From contig CAJHZI010000547.1 of NCBI GenBank assembly GCA_905160935.1, forward strand, positions 1,259,501 to 1,323,500: a stretch of DNA of 64,000 nucleotides. The letters are read 5' to 3'. This DNA is from Enchytraeus crypticus (taxonomy: Eukaryota > Annelida > Clitellata > Enchytraeida > Enchytraeidae). The translations under genes and the position numbers were made by a program. The notes below the pieces were generated by a model. That model had not been told where the DNA came from and did not search any database. It was given only the letters and a program-made list of their open reading frames with translations. Below are positions 42,334 to 52,159 of this stretch, piece by piece (the stretch's first letter is position 1; the number at the start of each line of letters is the position of its first letter).

Positions 42334-45300
42334 ACTCACACACAGTATGGTATTCTGGAATTTGGTAATTTCTCAAGGTATACATTCCTACAACCTGCTA
42401 CCATTTTTAATAGTGAGCATCTAATTGATGCCATCATAAAGAAGCAGCCTCTGTCAAACTAATGCAGAACGATCTTAGAATGCATACCTGGCTTAGTCTC
42501 CTCTGCATCACTGATATAGACCTGCTCATCATCATCATCATCTTGCATAGGACCTGCTTCAGCAGCAGCAGCACCTTTCTTAGACTTATCATTCTGTTCT
42601 TCATCAACATCATCATCGTCAATCTCATCGTCAGAAGGTTTCTTAACAACTTGCTTGGCGCCTTTCAATTTCTTTCCATCCTTTGACTTACTGTAAGCAA
42701 TTAAATTTTAGAATTTTACATAAAGTGATTTTGGATTTTTCAAAATTATTATTTTTTAATTATTTTGTCATCCTAAGGTATGATAAAGGAAAATTTAAGA
42801 TAATAAATTATCTACAAAATATTGTGATCTAAATAAATTTAAAAGTATTAGCATTTATTATACTCTCATTCCAAATCAAAGTCGGTTATGAGTACAATTT
42901 TTGAAGAATCTATAGAAACATCATAAGTGCATGGTTGTAAAAGACTCCCTTATTAAGGTCAACGGAGCAGCGGAGTTCTAGTGCCGAGCAAACATTTTTA
43001 AAACCAAATTGACAAAACCTAGACAAGTCTTATATAAGAGAAATCACAGCTAAATTAAACAGAATTCAAGCAGCACAGTGAAATTCTTTCTCTCTCCTTT
43101 TTCCTCACTCTCTCTATTTCTCTTCTCTCCCTTTATCTTTCTAACTCTCTCTCTCTCTCTCTAATACTTTGTTTGAATAATAAGTATACAGGGTTTCAGG
43201 GGATCTCTGCTTTTGACTTTCTAAAATACAGTCTAACTGAAAACAAAGCATCAGCAAAATGAATTCTAATCTAACTTCATATTTCAATCAATAAACTGTG
43301 ATTATCCTACACAAAATAATTAATAAATATTTTTTACAACAATAACGGCAACTAAAAAAAAATGCAACCAGATTATATAAGAAGGATTGTTTCTAACAAA
43401 TAACAACTTTAGACAAATTTTAAAACCAACATAAACTCACCCAGGCTTTTTTAAAACCAACATAAACTCACCCAGGCTTTCTTAAAATCAACATAAACTC
43501 ACCCAGGCTTTTTTAAAACCAACATAAACTCACCCAGACTTGTTTAAAATGAACATAAACTCACCCAAGCTTTCTTAAAACCAACATAAACTCACCCAGG
43601 CTTTCTTAAAATCAACATAAACTCACCCAGGCTTTTTTAAAACCAACATAAACTCACCCAGACTTGTTTAAAATGAACATAAACTCACCCAAGCTTTCTT
43701 AAAACCAACATAAACTCACCCAGGCTTTTTAAAACTAACATAAACTCACCAAGGCTTTCTTAAAACCAACATAAACTCACCCAGGCTTTTTAAAACCAAC
43801 AGAAACTCACCCAGGCTTTTGCTCCTCCTCGGCCTCTTCATCTTCCCCTCCGTCTTCTCCAATAAATGCAAATTTTTCTTTCCATTTGTCTCTCGGTGCC
43901 TTTTTAGTTTTACCTGCACTTTTATCTTCCGTCGCGTCATTTGCTTCAGCCGCAGATTTCTTCTTAGATTTCTTACCAGCTCCAGCAGAAGATTGTGAGT
44001 CACTTGTATCTACAGATTTTGCTGCTTTTTTTACGTTTCCTTTCTCCGTAGCAGCAGCATCCACCTAAAAATATCAAAATATAATTAAATTAATAAAATA
44101 TGTATTACATGCTTGCATGATGTTAATATAGCATAACGTCTAAATATATTTCTGTAATGGCATTAATATATAAATTTCTAAAAAAAACTAATATTAAGTG
44201 AGAATATAGCCGGATAAACGGACCTATGAAACAATTTTTCACATATTTAAACAAATAACTAAAATAATGAGCATGCCATATTATACCCAAGCTATAGGCT
44301 ACATTAAGGTGGGGATAAGCCATATCCTTTTGTGAAAAGATTCCTTTGTTGATAGATGGAGTGCTCTTTGTGGAGCATGTGAATAGGAATATGTACCTTG
44401 GACCTGACACTAGGAAAAGCACTAGTGAGTGAGTGACAGAGAGAGAGGGAAAGAGAGAGAGAGATAGAGAGAATGATATAAAGAAATGATGGCAGGTAGT
44501 AAATTGATTTATCAACACTGCTTGTATACCCAATCATAGTCACTATCATAAAATAACTTGGAATGAAGAGACTTCTTCAAATAATGGATTACAATTACCC
44601 AAACGACACATAATTGCACTATCCACTATAAATCTATTCACCAACACAGGAGTCATTACCTCCTCACTCAATAAATTCCACAAATTTATCATCTATATTA
44701 GAAAAAAATCGTACAACATTTGGTGTCTTTGCTGAAAATAAACATAATAAAAATTATTAGCTATTCTATTCTGTCCTCAATCTATACTCCAGTAGAGTTT
44801 ACTTAGCAGTTTTTATGAATTAATTTAAGTTATTTTTGACCAAATAATCAATACACTAATTGGGACAAAATTGAATGTTTATTAATTGTAGGGATGGATG
44901 ATAGCAGAATTTTGTGATAATTTTTTCTATAAACAAAATAAACATTAATTAGTGAAATGGTCATCTAAGATTATATTTATCTTTCTCAATACATGTGAAA
45001 ATGATTGGGAAATTCATAGTCCATCAATCTATTTATTAATCAATAAGAATTTAACGTCTGGTTCATCGGCATAAGGCAATGTCAGGAACGTCTCTTGCAG
45101 ACTCTACACAAACAGGCGCCAAAACACCACACAAAGACGACTGAGTACACAGAGACCACAAGAGAAAGCGAGATCAAAACAGTGCAAGTCCAAGATATAG
45201 GGCCAGCAGGTCAAAATTTAGACCTATGGCGGAAAGAGATGAGCTTGCCAAGGAAAGTACCAATACAATTACATTAACAAGATCAAAGATCTTGTGGCAG

Positions 45301-46335
45301 AGAGTTCCATATAGTCGGAGCAGAAAACATGAAGGAGCATCTGTCTACAGTGAGAAGGTGTTTACAAGAGGAACGAAGACTACGAAAGGGTTGACAGATT
45401 GATAAAGATCAGATAAATACAATGGTTTACCATAATTTAAACATTTGAAACTCAAAGAAGCTATCTTGAGAAGCTATCTTTATTCGTTTGGAGACAGGAA
45501 GATTCTCTATTAAATCCTGTGAATGACTGAGATGTTACTCTCATAGCTCGTCCTGAATCGAACCTGAGAGTAAAAAAAAGTGAAAACAATCCTGTTTACT
45601 TTTTTTTACTCTCAAGTTTTTAAAACTGACATTATAGTGAAACAGTGAATTATAGTGAAATGATCAACTATGTCGATATCTATCACTTTTTAATACCACA
45701 TGTTTAAACCGTTAGGTAATTTTGTCCATTTTCCGTATAACCAGTCCAGTGAATGTCTTAGATTTTACTCTCAGATCAGCGCGGCTGGGATTCGAACCCG
45801 CGAGAGTTCAATTCATCTCAGTATCTGTCATTTAAAACTTCATGACGTTACCCCTAAGTTATTGAGACTTTCTATAGATTGAGAGATTTGAACTCAATGC
45901 AAAAGGTCATTAAAAAATTTCACAACTTTAGCTATTGCTCTACATACTGAGCTATTGAGCTATACTGTCAAGCTGCAGCACAATACAACGAACTATTCGA
46001 TCACTCCTCCATTGTACCAGTTAATGACTGAGATGGTAGCAGGTCTTCAGATTTTAAACTTAGTTTGAAATCTCTATTTATATACAAGTACTTTAAAAAG
46101 AGCAATTGCATATTTACGATAACAGATGAAACTTATGTTATTAATATTAACGCTTAAATTTACTTAAGAGTTTGAATTACAAATTATTCGAAATTGCGCA
46201 ACCTATAGAAATATCATCTGTTCTAACCGGTCCTTCACCAGACATCAGTTTCTTCATTTTTTCTTCCAATTTCTTCTCTTCCTCGCTATCAAATCCCTCG
46301 TCCTTATTTTTTCCTTTACTGCTCTTTTTAGGCAT
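29630..46335 (-). CDS. ABCF1: ABCF1, ATP-binding cassette sub-family F member 1 (complete, 20 coding exons)
   Basis: Twenty exons sum to 2379 nt with all phases compatible: 792 residues and a TAA stop. Human ABCF1 is 845 residues. Residues 1-245 form a Lys/Glu/Asp-rich N-terminal region ([10 protein letters not shown] start, poly-Asp runs). NBD1 has Walker A GPNGHGKT (276-283), signature FSGGW (392-396), Walker B LLMLDE (412-417) and switch His446. A charged linker (475-533) and a Pro-rich strand ([12 protein letters not shown]) precede NBD2, which has GNNGVGKST (599-607), LSGGQ (684-688), [11 protein letters not shown] and switch His738. There are no membrane segments. In the family this soluble ATPase binds ribosomes and eIF2 and promotes translation initiation. 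All catalytic motifs are intact, so the gene looks functional. Identification rests on near-identity to known ABCF1 across both ABC domains. Confidence 0.97.
29815..30062 (-). repeat. 38-bp minisatellite beside the ABCF1 exon 20 acceptor, with a copied exon start
   Basis: Five copies of a 38-bp unit (plus strand AATAGCGTTCACTTAACATT, then GTAGTAGCATCTCGCTAT) abut the exon 20 acceptor. At 30003-30031 there is a near copy of the first ~28 bases of exon 20 with its own ATTGTAG acceptor, one base short of the original. Confidence 0.92.
30245..30475 (-). repeat. SINE family D copy
   Basis: ATCATCATCATCATCTTCCC tail, then the CACATGCTGTCACCGGTTGG head. In ABCF1 intron 19. Confidence 0.65.
30518..30600 (-). 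repeat. SINE family D fragment (3' end)
   Basis: CATCATCATCTTCCCTTAAA then CGCCAGTTTAACCAGCGTCG, the tail end only, 45 bp from the preceding D copy. Confidence 0.6.
30723..30795 (-). CDS. ABCF1: ABCF1 exon 19: Walker B of NBD2
   Basis: Encodes [20 protein letters not shown] and AFKG; phase 0 in, 1 out. It completes Walker B with the catalytic Glu and the D-loop. Confidence 0.96.
31059..31151. repeat. Two adjacent perfect 34-nt palindromes
   Basis: 31059-31092 has 16-nt arms (AATCAACGAATTAATT and its complement) around AA. 31118-31151 has 16-nt arms (ACAAACTATAATAATT) around AT. A third imperfect dyad follows at 31153-31174. All lie in ABCF1 intron 18. Confidence 0.9.
31199..31360 (-). CDS. 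ABCF1: ABCF1 exon 18: signature of NBD2
   Basis: Encodes [20 protein letters not shown], the [15 protein letters not shown] signature and the start of Walker B, PDVLIL. The donor GTGAGA is followed, about 50 nt into the intron, by strong hairpin-forming palindromes. Confidence 0.96.
32055..32126 (-). CDS. ABCF1: ABCF1 exon 17
   Basis: Encodes [20 protein letters not shown] then EYLG, equivalent to the FNQQYAEQL...TEYL segment of the family. Acceptor GATTTACAG, donor GTATGC, phase 0-0, 72 nt. Confidence 0.93.
32878..32910 (-). CDS. ABCF1: ABCF1 exon 16: 33-nt microexon
   Basis: Eleven codons, [11 protein letters not shown], flanked by acceptor TTGTTCCAG and donor GTATGT. It matches the HGEMRKNHRL segment after Walker A in human ABCF1 and is needed to join exons 15 and 17 to the family pattern. 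Confidence 0.9.
33578..33648 (-). CDS. ABCF1: ABCF1 exon 15: Walker A of NBD2
   Basis: Encodes [20 protein letters not shown] ending IEP; Walker A Lys605. Too short to show as a long reading frame; found by motif and splice sites (poly-T plus AG acceptor, GTAAGT donor). Confidence 0.95.
34288..34362 (-). CDS. ABCF1: ABCF1 exon 14
   Basis: Encodes [20 protein letters not shown] followed by MSSR, with the A-loop Tyr of NBD2. Acceptor TTGTAG, donor GTAAGC, phase 1. Confidence 0.95.
34996..35104 (-). CDS. ABCF1: ABCF1 exon 13: start of NBD2
   Basis: Encodes [20 protein letters not shown] and LNPPILGIH, the conserved Pro-rich entry strand of NBD2. Acceptor TTTTAG, donor GTACTT. Confidence 0.95.
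35530..35595 (-). CDS. ABCF1: ABCF1 exon 12: linker
   Basis: A 66-nt exon, phase 0-0, encoding [16 protein letters not shown] and KQKVQ. It extends the basic linker helix. Confidence 0.93.
36282..36394 (-). CDS. ABCF1: ABCF1 exon 11: inter-domain linker
   Basis: Encodes [20 protein letters not shown] and [15 protein letters not shown], the charged helical linker between the ABC domains. Acceptor ACCTGCAG, donor GTAAGT. Confidence 0.94.
37297..37421 (-). CDS. ABCF1: ABCF1 exon 10: H-switch of NBD1
   Basis: Encodes [20 protein letters not shown] with the switch His, then [17 protein letters not shown]. Acceptor TTCTGACAG, donor GTAAGT. Confidence 0.96.
37890..38122 (-). CDS. ABCF1: ABCF1 exon 9: signature and Walker B of NBD1
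   Basis: The longest ABC exon of the gene, 77 codons plus 2 nt. It holds [24 protein letters not shown] and [20 protein letters not shown], near-identical to the vertebrate protein. Confidence 0.97.
38498..38637 (-). CDS. ABCF1: ABCF1 exon 8
   Basis: Encodes [20 protein letters not shown] and a helical Glu/Lys stretch ending SERLKQ, the arm region of NBD1 in ABCF proteins. Donor GTATAA, phase 0. Confidence 0.93.
38947..39032 (-). CDS. ABCF1: ABCF1 exon 7: Walker A of NBD1
   Basis: Completes Walker A as GPNGHGKTT with catalytic Lys282, then [20 protein letters not shown]. His replaces the Lys found in the vertebrate GPNGKGKTT. Donor GTTTGC. Confidence 0.95.
39728..39828 (-). CDS. ABCF1: ABCF1 exon 6: start of NBD1
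   Basis: Encodes [19 protein letters not shown] and, ending in GLVGPN, the first half of Walker A. Acceptor TTGCCAG, donor GTAAAT, phase 2. Confidence 0.95.
40270..40340 (-). repeat. SINE family D fragment
   Basis: CATCATCATCATCCTCCCTT and AGTTTAACTAGGATCCGGAT: the tail end of family D, next to a family A copy. Confidence 0.55.
40395..40512 (-). repeat. SINE family A copy
   Basis: Reverse copy in ABCF1 intron 5, with the CGATGTCGGTAAGATATCCG head and the GATATCGCTTTCGAGCGATG tail variant. Confidence 0.72.
40853..40963 (-). CDS. ABCF1: ABCF1 exon 5
   Basis: Phase 0-0, 37 codons: [20 protein letters not shown] through ENQQDIK, matching the SQAE...DIK segment before NBD1. The acceptor CTACATCAG lies directly beside an 18-bp CAT-rich tandem array in the intron. 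Confidence 0.92.
40973..41480. repeat. 18-bp CAT-rich tandem array in ABCF1 intron 4
   Basis: More than 25 degenerate copies of AAAACATGCATCATCATC. The array touches the 3' splice site of exon 5. All long frames through it are low-complexity shadows. Confidence 0.93.
42101..42159 (-). CDS. ABCF1: ABCF1 exon 4
   Basis: A 59-nt exon encoding [19 protein letters not shown], the basic segment that matches the LSKKEKKKLKKQ region of human ABCF1. The acceptor CTAAAG was chosen by phase. Confidence 0.88.
42488..42690 (-). CDS. ABCF1: ABCF1 exon 3
   Basis: Acceptor TGCTTACAG, donor GTATGC. It encodes an acidic region ([29 protein letters not shown]), with potential acidophilic-kinase serines, as in vertebrate ABCF1. 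Confidence 0.9.
43431..43810 (-). repeat. 31-bp minisatellite of ABCF1 exon 2 donor
   Basis: On the coding strand each unit reads TTGGTTTTAAGAAAGCCTGG then GTGAGTTTATG. Twelve copies follow the real exon end (AAGCCTGG-GTGAGT). Copies 4-5 and 8-9 share variants (GTCTGGG, CATTTTAAAC), so a higher-order repeat of about 124 bp is present. Confidence 0.92.
43811..44064 (-). CDS. ABCF1: ABCF1 exon 2
   Basis: The acceptor is ATTTTTAG. It encodes a Lys/Ala/Glu-rich disordered stretch including [19 protein letters not shown]. The donor GTGAGT follows CCTGG, phase 2. This exon end and donor are the seed of the adjacent 31-bp minisatellite. Confidence 0.9.
44285..44472 (+). repeat. SINE family C 3' half with GA tail
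   Basis: AGCTATAGGCTACATTAAGG, ATATGTACCTTGGACCTGAC and an AGAGAGA tail. In ABCF1 intron 1. Confidence 0.62.
45630..45854 (-). repeat. SINE family B copy
   Basis: Reverse-oriented copy in ABCF1 intron 1, more diverged, with B box GGTTCGAATCCCAGCC read on the minus strand. Confidence 0.72.
46228..46335 (-). CDS. ABCF1: ABCF1 coding exon 1 (start codon)
   Basis: ATG at 46335-46333 opens [20 protein letters not shown], a charged start like other ABCF1 proteins; 36 codons. Donor GTTAGA, phase 0. A later GTTGCG donor was rejected because it breaks the frame with exon 2. Confidence 0.9.
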
Positions 46336-46454
46336 TTTGTAAATTTATTACTATTACACAGAAAAAATTAGAATCTAGTTATAAAACACGTTATGGTTAT
46401 AATCAACAAATAAACAACACAACAGACAACTTAGATGTAGCTTGCGATCCCGAC

Positions 46455-46520
46455 GAAATGCAAATGATGTATTGGATTTTTTTATAGTAGGTTTACCGTC
46501 AAGGCAGAAGCCCGATTGGC
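46455..46520 (-). promoter_or_regulatory. Putative ABCF1 core promoter
   Basis: Reading towards ABCF1: CCAAT (46519-46515), CTATAAAAAA (about 46487-46478), a second CCAAT (46475-46471) and an octamer ATTTGCAT (46465-46458), 120-180 bp before the ATG. The element positions are seen; promoter function is inferred. Confidence 0.45.
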
Positions 46521-46670
46521 TAATCTTCCAGATGTCAGGTGTAACGTTGGACCGTTGAACTCTGAAACTCGACCATCGCCGTGGTTAATCCAAAGGACTG
46601 ACCAACCTAAGAAGCAGTCAGACTCAAAGATGGTCAGACTGTAGGCCTAGACTAGAATGACTAAATAGTG

Positions 46671-46897
46671 TAGGGGTAACGTCATGAAGTTTTAAATGAC
46701 TGATCCAGAGGTGAATTGAACCCTCGTGGGTTCGAATCCCAGCCGCGCCGATCTGAGAGTAAAATCTCGGACATTCACTGGACTGGTTATACGGAATTGG
46801 ACTAAATTGCCTAACGGTTTAAACATGTGGTATTAAAAGGTGATAGCTATCAACACAGTTGATCATTTCACTATACTGCGTGTTTACTTTTTACTTT
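46671..46897 (+). repeat. SINE family B copy
   Basis: Same head (GGGGTAACGTCATGA), B box (GGTTCGAATCCCAGCC) and tail (TGCGTGTTTACTTTTT) as the copy at 310. It sits upstream of the ABCF1 promoter. Confidence 0.75.
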
Positions 46898-47100
46898 AGA
46901 CTGAGTGCCTGATAATTTAAATAATTGCTCCAAACAGTCCTAGCTGGGACTCAGAAGACCTGAGCTTGACTCCAAGAGATTGCTTGACCGTAAGCTTTGG
47001 GCAAACACTTGAAGGCGAACTCGAGCCCAGGGACAATCAAGCCGACCAGAATTGACCACGATACTGATTCTGACCCGCAGGATGTAGGCCTATACATGTA

Positions 47101-48079
47101 GGGGAGAGCGGGGCAAGTTGATACTATTTTGACGTTTTGCCAAAATTACAGTAATATATTAGGACATGAACAATCCAATCTAAATATTATTTTAGAAACA
47201 TGTTTCAGTGATATATTCAATGCATAACCGTTCTGATACAAATAAACAACTAACAGTAAATTGACTTCAAATACCATAATCCAAATTGTATCATCCTGCC
47301 CCATAGCGGGGTAAGTGATACTGATAAGGGGCAAGTTGATACACACACCATTAGCTGATTGAATTGTCGCAAGATACCTAAAGCTACAGTATATAATGTA
47401 TTATTCAGAAAAGTCAGTAGTTAGAGAAAACTGCTTAAATCTATGACTTTTTTCTCATACCGTACATCTACGTGTTACCACACAAGAATTTGTCATCGTG
47501 AAATTTATTTTTGAAATTCTGTGGCTATATATAGCATCGTAAGAGTTGCAATTTGGACAAATGAAGTGCTGATTTTTATTTGCACAAGCATAATGTGCCC
47601 ACATTTAACACTCAATAACGTTATTCACTTTTTTCTTGTTTTTCTATTTAAAAATGGCATGTTGATACATGTATCAACTTGCCCCACGCAAGATGTATCA
47701 ACTAGCCCCATCCACACTCGCGTATCAAAAATATTTAATAGCAAATTGGCGATTATTAGTAGAATAACAGTAACACCATAGTCCATGCACTGTATAACTA
47801 GGCTTAATTTATTATAAAAAGATTAATAATTTTGCTTAACGTATTGATTACACAAGCTTATGAAGACATCCCTGATTATTTTAGATTAGTGAATAAAAAC
47901 ATTTTTTTCTAATTTTTGGCTAAACCTCTTATTTCATTTTCTGACGAAAATGTGTGAAGAAGTAGGCTATAATTACTGGGACCACATGTAGACGGCCTCT
48001 CGTTGGAAAGAAATTAAAACTGACAATTTTATGCCACTTGTATCAACCTACCTTCGTATCAACTTGCCCCGCTCTCCCC
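47101..48079. mobile_element. 979-bp TIR element with TA target duplication
   Basis: Perfect 24-bp inverted ends (GGGGAGAGCGGGGCAAGTTG then ATAC) between TA dinucleotides. Inside, shorter copies of GGGGCAAGTTGATAC occur near 47328 and as complements near 47675 and 47697. No transposase; family not identified. Confidence 0.8.
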
Positions 48080-48748
48080 TACACGTAGGCTATATTAATT
48101 GGTGATTGTTGCATGAAAATTTATGTAAAGGTTTCTAACACAATTTAAGTTTTTACGTTTAAACATGGTACTGAAGTAAAACAAAAATCCATGTTGAAGT
48201 CTAATACTTTAATATCTTAAAAGGATTACACAATTCATAGTAGAGATTTGTCATATAGGCCTACATTTATAAATTATATTAGCAGTTCTGTGATCAATGT
48301 ACACAATTTTAAAGTAAGCAGAGCTATAGTGACTTCTTTATAAATTGGTGTTCCACATAGTTATTTAGTACTGAGCACCATTATTTAGGCAAATGCATTT
48401 TATTAAGTTTTATTTAGTTGCTAAGCCTCCTTTAACTATATGGTAGCTATAGTTAATAGCCATAGGTATAAACGTCCGAAAATGGATAACTTTAAAAATT
48501 TTAATTCACAGCTAATATCTAATTTTTAAATACTTAAGTGCGCTATAAAAATCCTTCACAAGTATTTTTACACTCCAGTAAATATTTTGGTATTTAGAAC
48601 TGCCCTGTCCCCGCACTCTCACAATGGTATTTCGCATTTGCACAAGGTGCGCATACGCACTTCCTATCGAATAGGCCTTTAATTGTTATATTTGTCGTAA
48701 AAATCGATTAAAATATAATATCAAAGAGACCTATATAATAGTAAAAAA

Positions 48749-48817
48749 ATTATATATATATGTATATATATATATATAATGTATATACTGTATATACAGT
48801 ATATATATATATAATGT

Positions 48818-48858
<41 letters not shown>

Positions 48859-48955
48859 GTATATACTGTATATACAGTATATATATATATAATGTGTTTT
48901 TATATATATATATATATTATATTATATATATATATATATATATATATGTATAATT
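48749..48955. repeat. TA microsatellite with internal duplication
   Basis: Two copies of a GTATATACTGTATATACAGT block, each followed by TA runs and GTGTTT, show duplication of a larger unit. Confidence 0.92.
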
Positions 48956-49199
48956 TTATTGCAATAATCGAGCTTTTTAAACTTTTCAATTAACTCAGGA
49001 ACAGAACATCCTTGTTGGTCAGTCAAATGAAGACATGTGTACACAAGCAAAATCTAAAGTTAAAATTCTTAACTTGAGCACTTTAATTAAGAATCTGCAT
49101 GTGATACACGCTGATTAGGCCTTTTTAAAACTGCATGAAAAACTGAAAACATAAGGTTTTTGTATTTTCCAGTTGTTGACTTATATAGGCCTATCATGT

Positions 49200-49790
49200 A
49201 ATTTCATGGCGACGCATCAGCAGCAGCGCCAACTAATAAGCATTCGCTGCATTACCTGCACAGAATTTGTCGCTGCAATAGTTGTGCTTTGTCATGTTCA
49301 GGCAGTCACCAAGCACTTGTCAGTCAGTTTGCAAGAATTAAAAAAAGATTTAACGATGTGTTTGTTGAAAGTGGAACAACAAAGTAAATTCATTGCAAAA
49401 AATGCGAACAATGCTAATGCGAGCTTAGCAGAGGTGACACATGAAACAGAAACTTTACTCGAGTAACCTCTGTTGCTTTTTCAATCTGTATGTGGCCGAC
49501 AACGTCATCGTGACAGTCGGGCTACAATAGCAGAGACAGCTGCTGAACACTATTGCACACTGTGGTGACTGTACATTCTACTCTTTTAATTGGGAAGCTT
49601 ACATGTAGTCCTTCAGTTTCAAGAACGCTTTCGGTAACACAAGAATACTGAAATGAAACTTAGTGCTTTTCTGCATGCCAGCTAACATATAGCAGTTACG
49701 TCCTTAGACAACCAGGCAGAGGCATTGAACATATATCTTCCACTGGTGGTTAATTATGATGGTCATCCAGGCATAGACGAACCTGCCGGT
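49200..49790 (+). mobile_element. Possible hAT-type (TTF/MYM-finger) transposase relic
   Basis: The frame with TCTEFVAAIVVLCHVQAVTK, then SRQRHRDSRATIAE-like codons in another frame and LPLVVNYDGHPG, recalls the C-terminal half of zinc-finger MYM-type-1-like hAT proteins. Heavily decayed; recognition is from memory. Confidence 0.35.
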
Positions 49791-49836
49791 TGATTTTGTC
49801 AGACTAAAATGATATGGCAGGATGTGAAAAAGCTTT

Positions 49837-49953
49837 AAAGCTTATGCTAACGTCAGTTTCATCTCTCGAAAACGATATCAATGACGGGCAAGTCCAGGAT
49901 TTGAAACTACACATACTGATCTTCGGTCGGATATCTTACCGACATCGCCTCTG
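49837..49953 (-). repeat. SINE family A copy
   Basis: Reverse copy with the same head and tail domains, B box degraded (GTTTCAAATCC). Confidence 0.72.
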
Positions 49954-50204
49954 TCAGAGCGAACTAGTAAATTTGATTTCTGTTTTACAATTTTACCACT
50001 TTTAACTGACACCTCAAAGTGAAAGTCCTCAACCTTGAAAATTCTTAAGATTTACCCACGTTCTAGTTTGACAGATGAAAATAAATCAAGGTTGCTTCTG
50101 TGGTTTACATGTACTAAGGCATTAATACCGACATTGAAAGAGTTATTTAAAACTTTTGCTCTAAAGCATAGGGATTAAAGGTGAGTGAAGCTAATGTTGG
50201 GTGT

Positions 50205-50470
50205 GGTTAGAGATGGCTCAGGTGGGACAGGCTTGCGACGGGAGGTGGGAGGGGCTAGTGGTGGGAGTGGTTAGAGGTGGGAGTGGCTAGTGGTTGGAGT
50301 TGTTAGAGGTGGGAGGGGCTAGTGGTGGGAGTTGTTAGAGGTGGGAGGAGCTAGTAGTGGGTGTTGTTCGAAGTGGGAAGGGCTAGTGGTGGGAGTTGTT
50401 AGAGGTGAGGGGTGGAATAGGCTAGGTGGTGAGGGGTGGAATAGGCTAGTGGTGGGAGGGTTTAGAGGTA
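50205..50470 (+). repeat. G-rich minisatellite
   Basis: Units such as GGTGGGAGTGGTTAGAGGTG and GGTGGGAGGGGCTAGT repeat for 265 bp; the plus strand has many G runs of three or four. Confidence 0.88.
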
Positions 50471-51004
50471 TATTTAGACATCGTGATGGTTGCATTAACC
50501 GGTGCAGACCTGTCCGGTAATTCATCGAATCAGGAAATCCTTCAATCGATTTCTGATGCCATGACCTGCGTGACAGAGAATTGTACAAAAATTGAAAATA
50601 GGGACAAAATCCACTACAATAGTATGAGAAAACTCAAATATTTTGTTACGTGTGCAGGCATTCTCCCTTATTCTTTTAAAAATATACAGTTAGCAATAAC
50701 ATATTTGCAATGCATGTTTGCAGTTTGATTGTTCATTTGACGAACAAGAGCACTTTATAAAAATTAAGTTGTGAAAATATGACAGCTGAATTCGTTTCCT
50801 TTCTTCGAATAGCTCTTTCATCATTGACTCTTAATACAGCAAACATCGTGGAAAGTAATAATATTTGTCTAAAGCACATATTTTATGAACATTAATAATA
50901 TACAATACTTTTGACCTCTATGAGTGACCAACATGACCAACACTCGTTGCTTAGAAGTTAGAACTACTCAGTTAATTACACGTAGTATACACATATACAA
51001 GTAA

Positions 51005-51190
51005 TTACGCGTGGACTGCAAGTGTCGTAAAAAGCGACTTGGAACTAAGATACAAACCACCGCCAAAAAGCGCATTCGGTTATTGCGAGCCTATACTCAA
51101 GAAATTGCTACCAGACTCTTTTATCCCGACCTTAGTTAAATTGGGGCTCAAGTAATGCTGATGATAATAGCAATGATGATGATAATGATG
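51005..51190 (+). repeat. SINE family D copy
   Basis: GCGTGGACTGCAAGTGTCGT head, AAGAAATTGCTACCAGACTC core and a GATGATAATAG tail. Confidence 0.6.
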
Positions 51191-51668
51191 ATAATAATAA
51201 CAATATGATGACGATAGTGTTGATGACGAGGATGATGAGTAGGCGTATTCCAGTATTTGCGATTCTTCAGTAATGAACAAATTAAATATAATATAGTCGA
51301 GTAAGCTCAGTACAACGGTAGTATACCCGTAGCACCGTTACTAGAAGGTCAGTAACATATCCGTTAGTTGTCCAACTGTATGTAATTATTTACAGGTTCA
51401 GTCCCAGTGCCCGTCACTGACAGGCTTTTGAAGCTGACGTTAAACGTGGCTTTAGCTCCAAGAGTAACGTGAACTATGGAAATAAGCTATAGTAAGTATG
51501 CAGCATTGAGCCAAGGAAAGATTTTTATGTTGTGGTTGGTGATTATCAGTACATTCCGAGGCTAATCATGCTATCTTTGCTATTAATAGTGCGAACTGAC
51601 AGCAATCTACGATATATGATTAACCTTTCATGTGTCCAAGGAGATATCCATCGTTTGCTGACTTATAA

Positions 51669-51732
51669 GGGCTTTGAACCCAGGCCTATAGGCTATAGCA
51701 TCAGAGGCGAACACTGTAACCAGTACGCCATG
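51669..51732 (-). repeat. tRNA-like SINE head
   Basis: GGCGTACTGGTTACAGTGTT and GGCCTGGGTTCAAAGCC on the minus strand are A-box and B-box-like. Confidence 0.45.
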
Positions 51733-51804
51733 TCCCATCTACATGTTAGTAGAAATATTAACATAATATAACTGTTAAACAATCTCTTTTCGCAAACAAT
51801 CTGC

Positions 51805-52115
51805 TGCGTGTACGTAAGAGGCGACTAAAGGCAAGAGCTGAGGATGGCAATAGTGGACCCACCTCACCATGAAATATTTCCCCCAGGATTAAATGGTAAT
51901 TAATCCACCTAACTGAGGAAGGCAACGGGAAACCACCTCAGAAGTCTTTTTTTTCCAGGCTATAAGCTACATAAGGTATGGATAAAGCATAGACTTTGTA
52001 AAGGGATTAACTTGTTGATCTAAGGAGTACTCTTATGGAGCGAGAAAACAGACTTTGAGTATGAATATGTACCTTGAACCTGCCACTTGGCAGTGCACTG
52101 AAGAAGAAGAAGAAC
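51805..52115 (+). repeat. SINE family C copy, nearly full length
   Basis: CGTAAGAGGCGACTAAAGGC, GAAGGCAACGGGAAACCACC, CTATAAGCTACATAAGGTAT and ACCTTGAACCTGCCACTTGG in order. Confidence 0.65.
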
Positions 52116-52159
52116 TGTTACACAGTTGCAAAGCAATTTAATCAATTTATATCTATATG

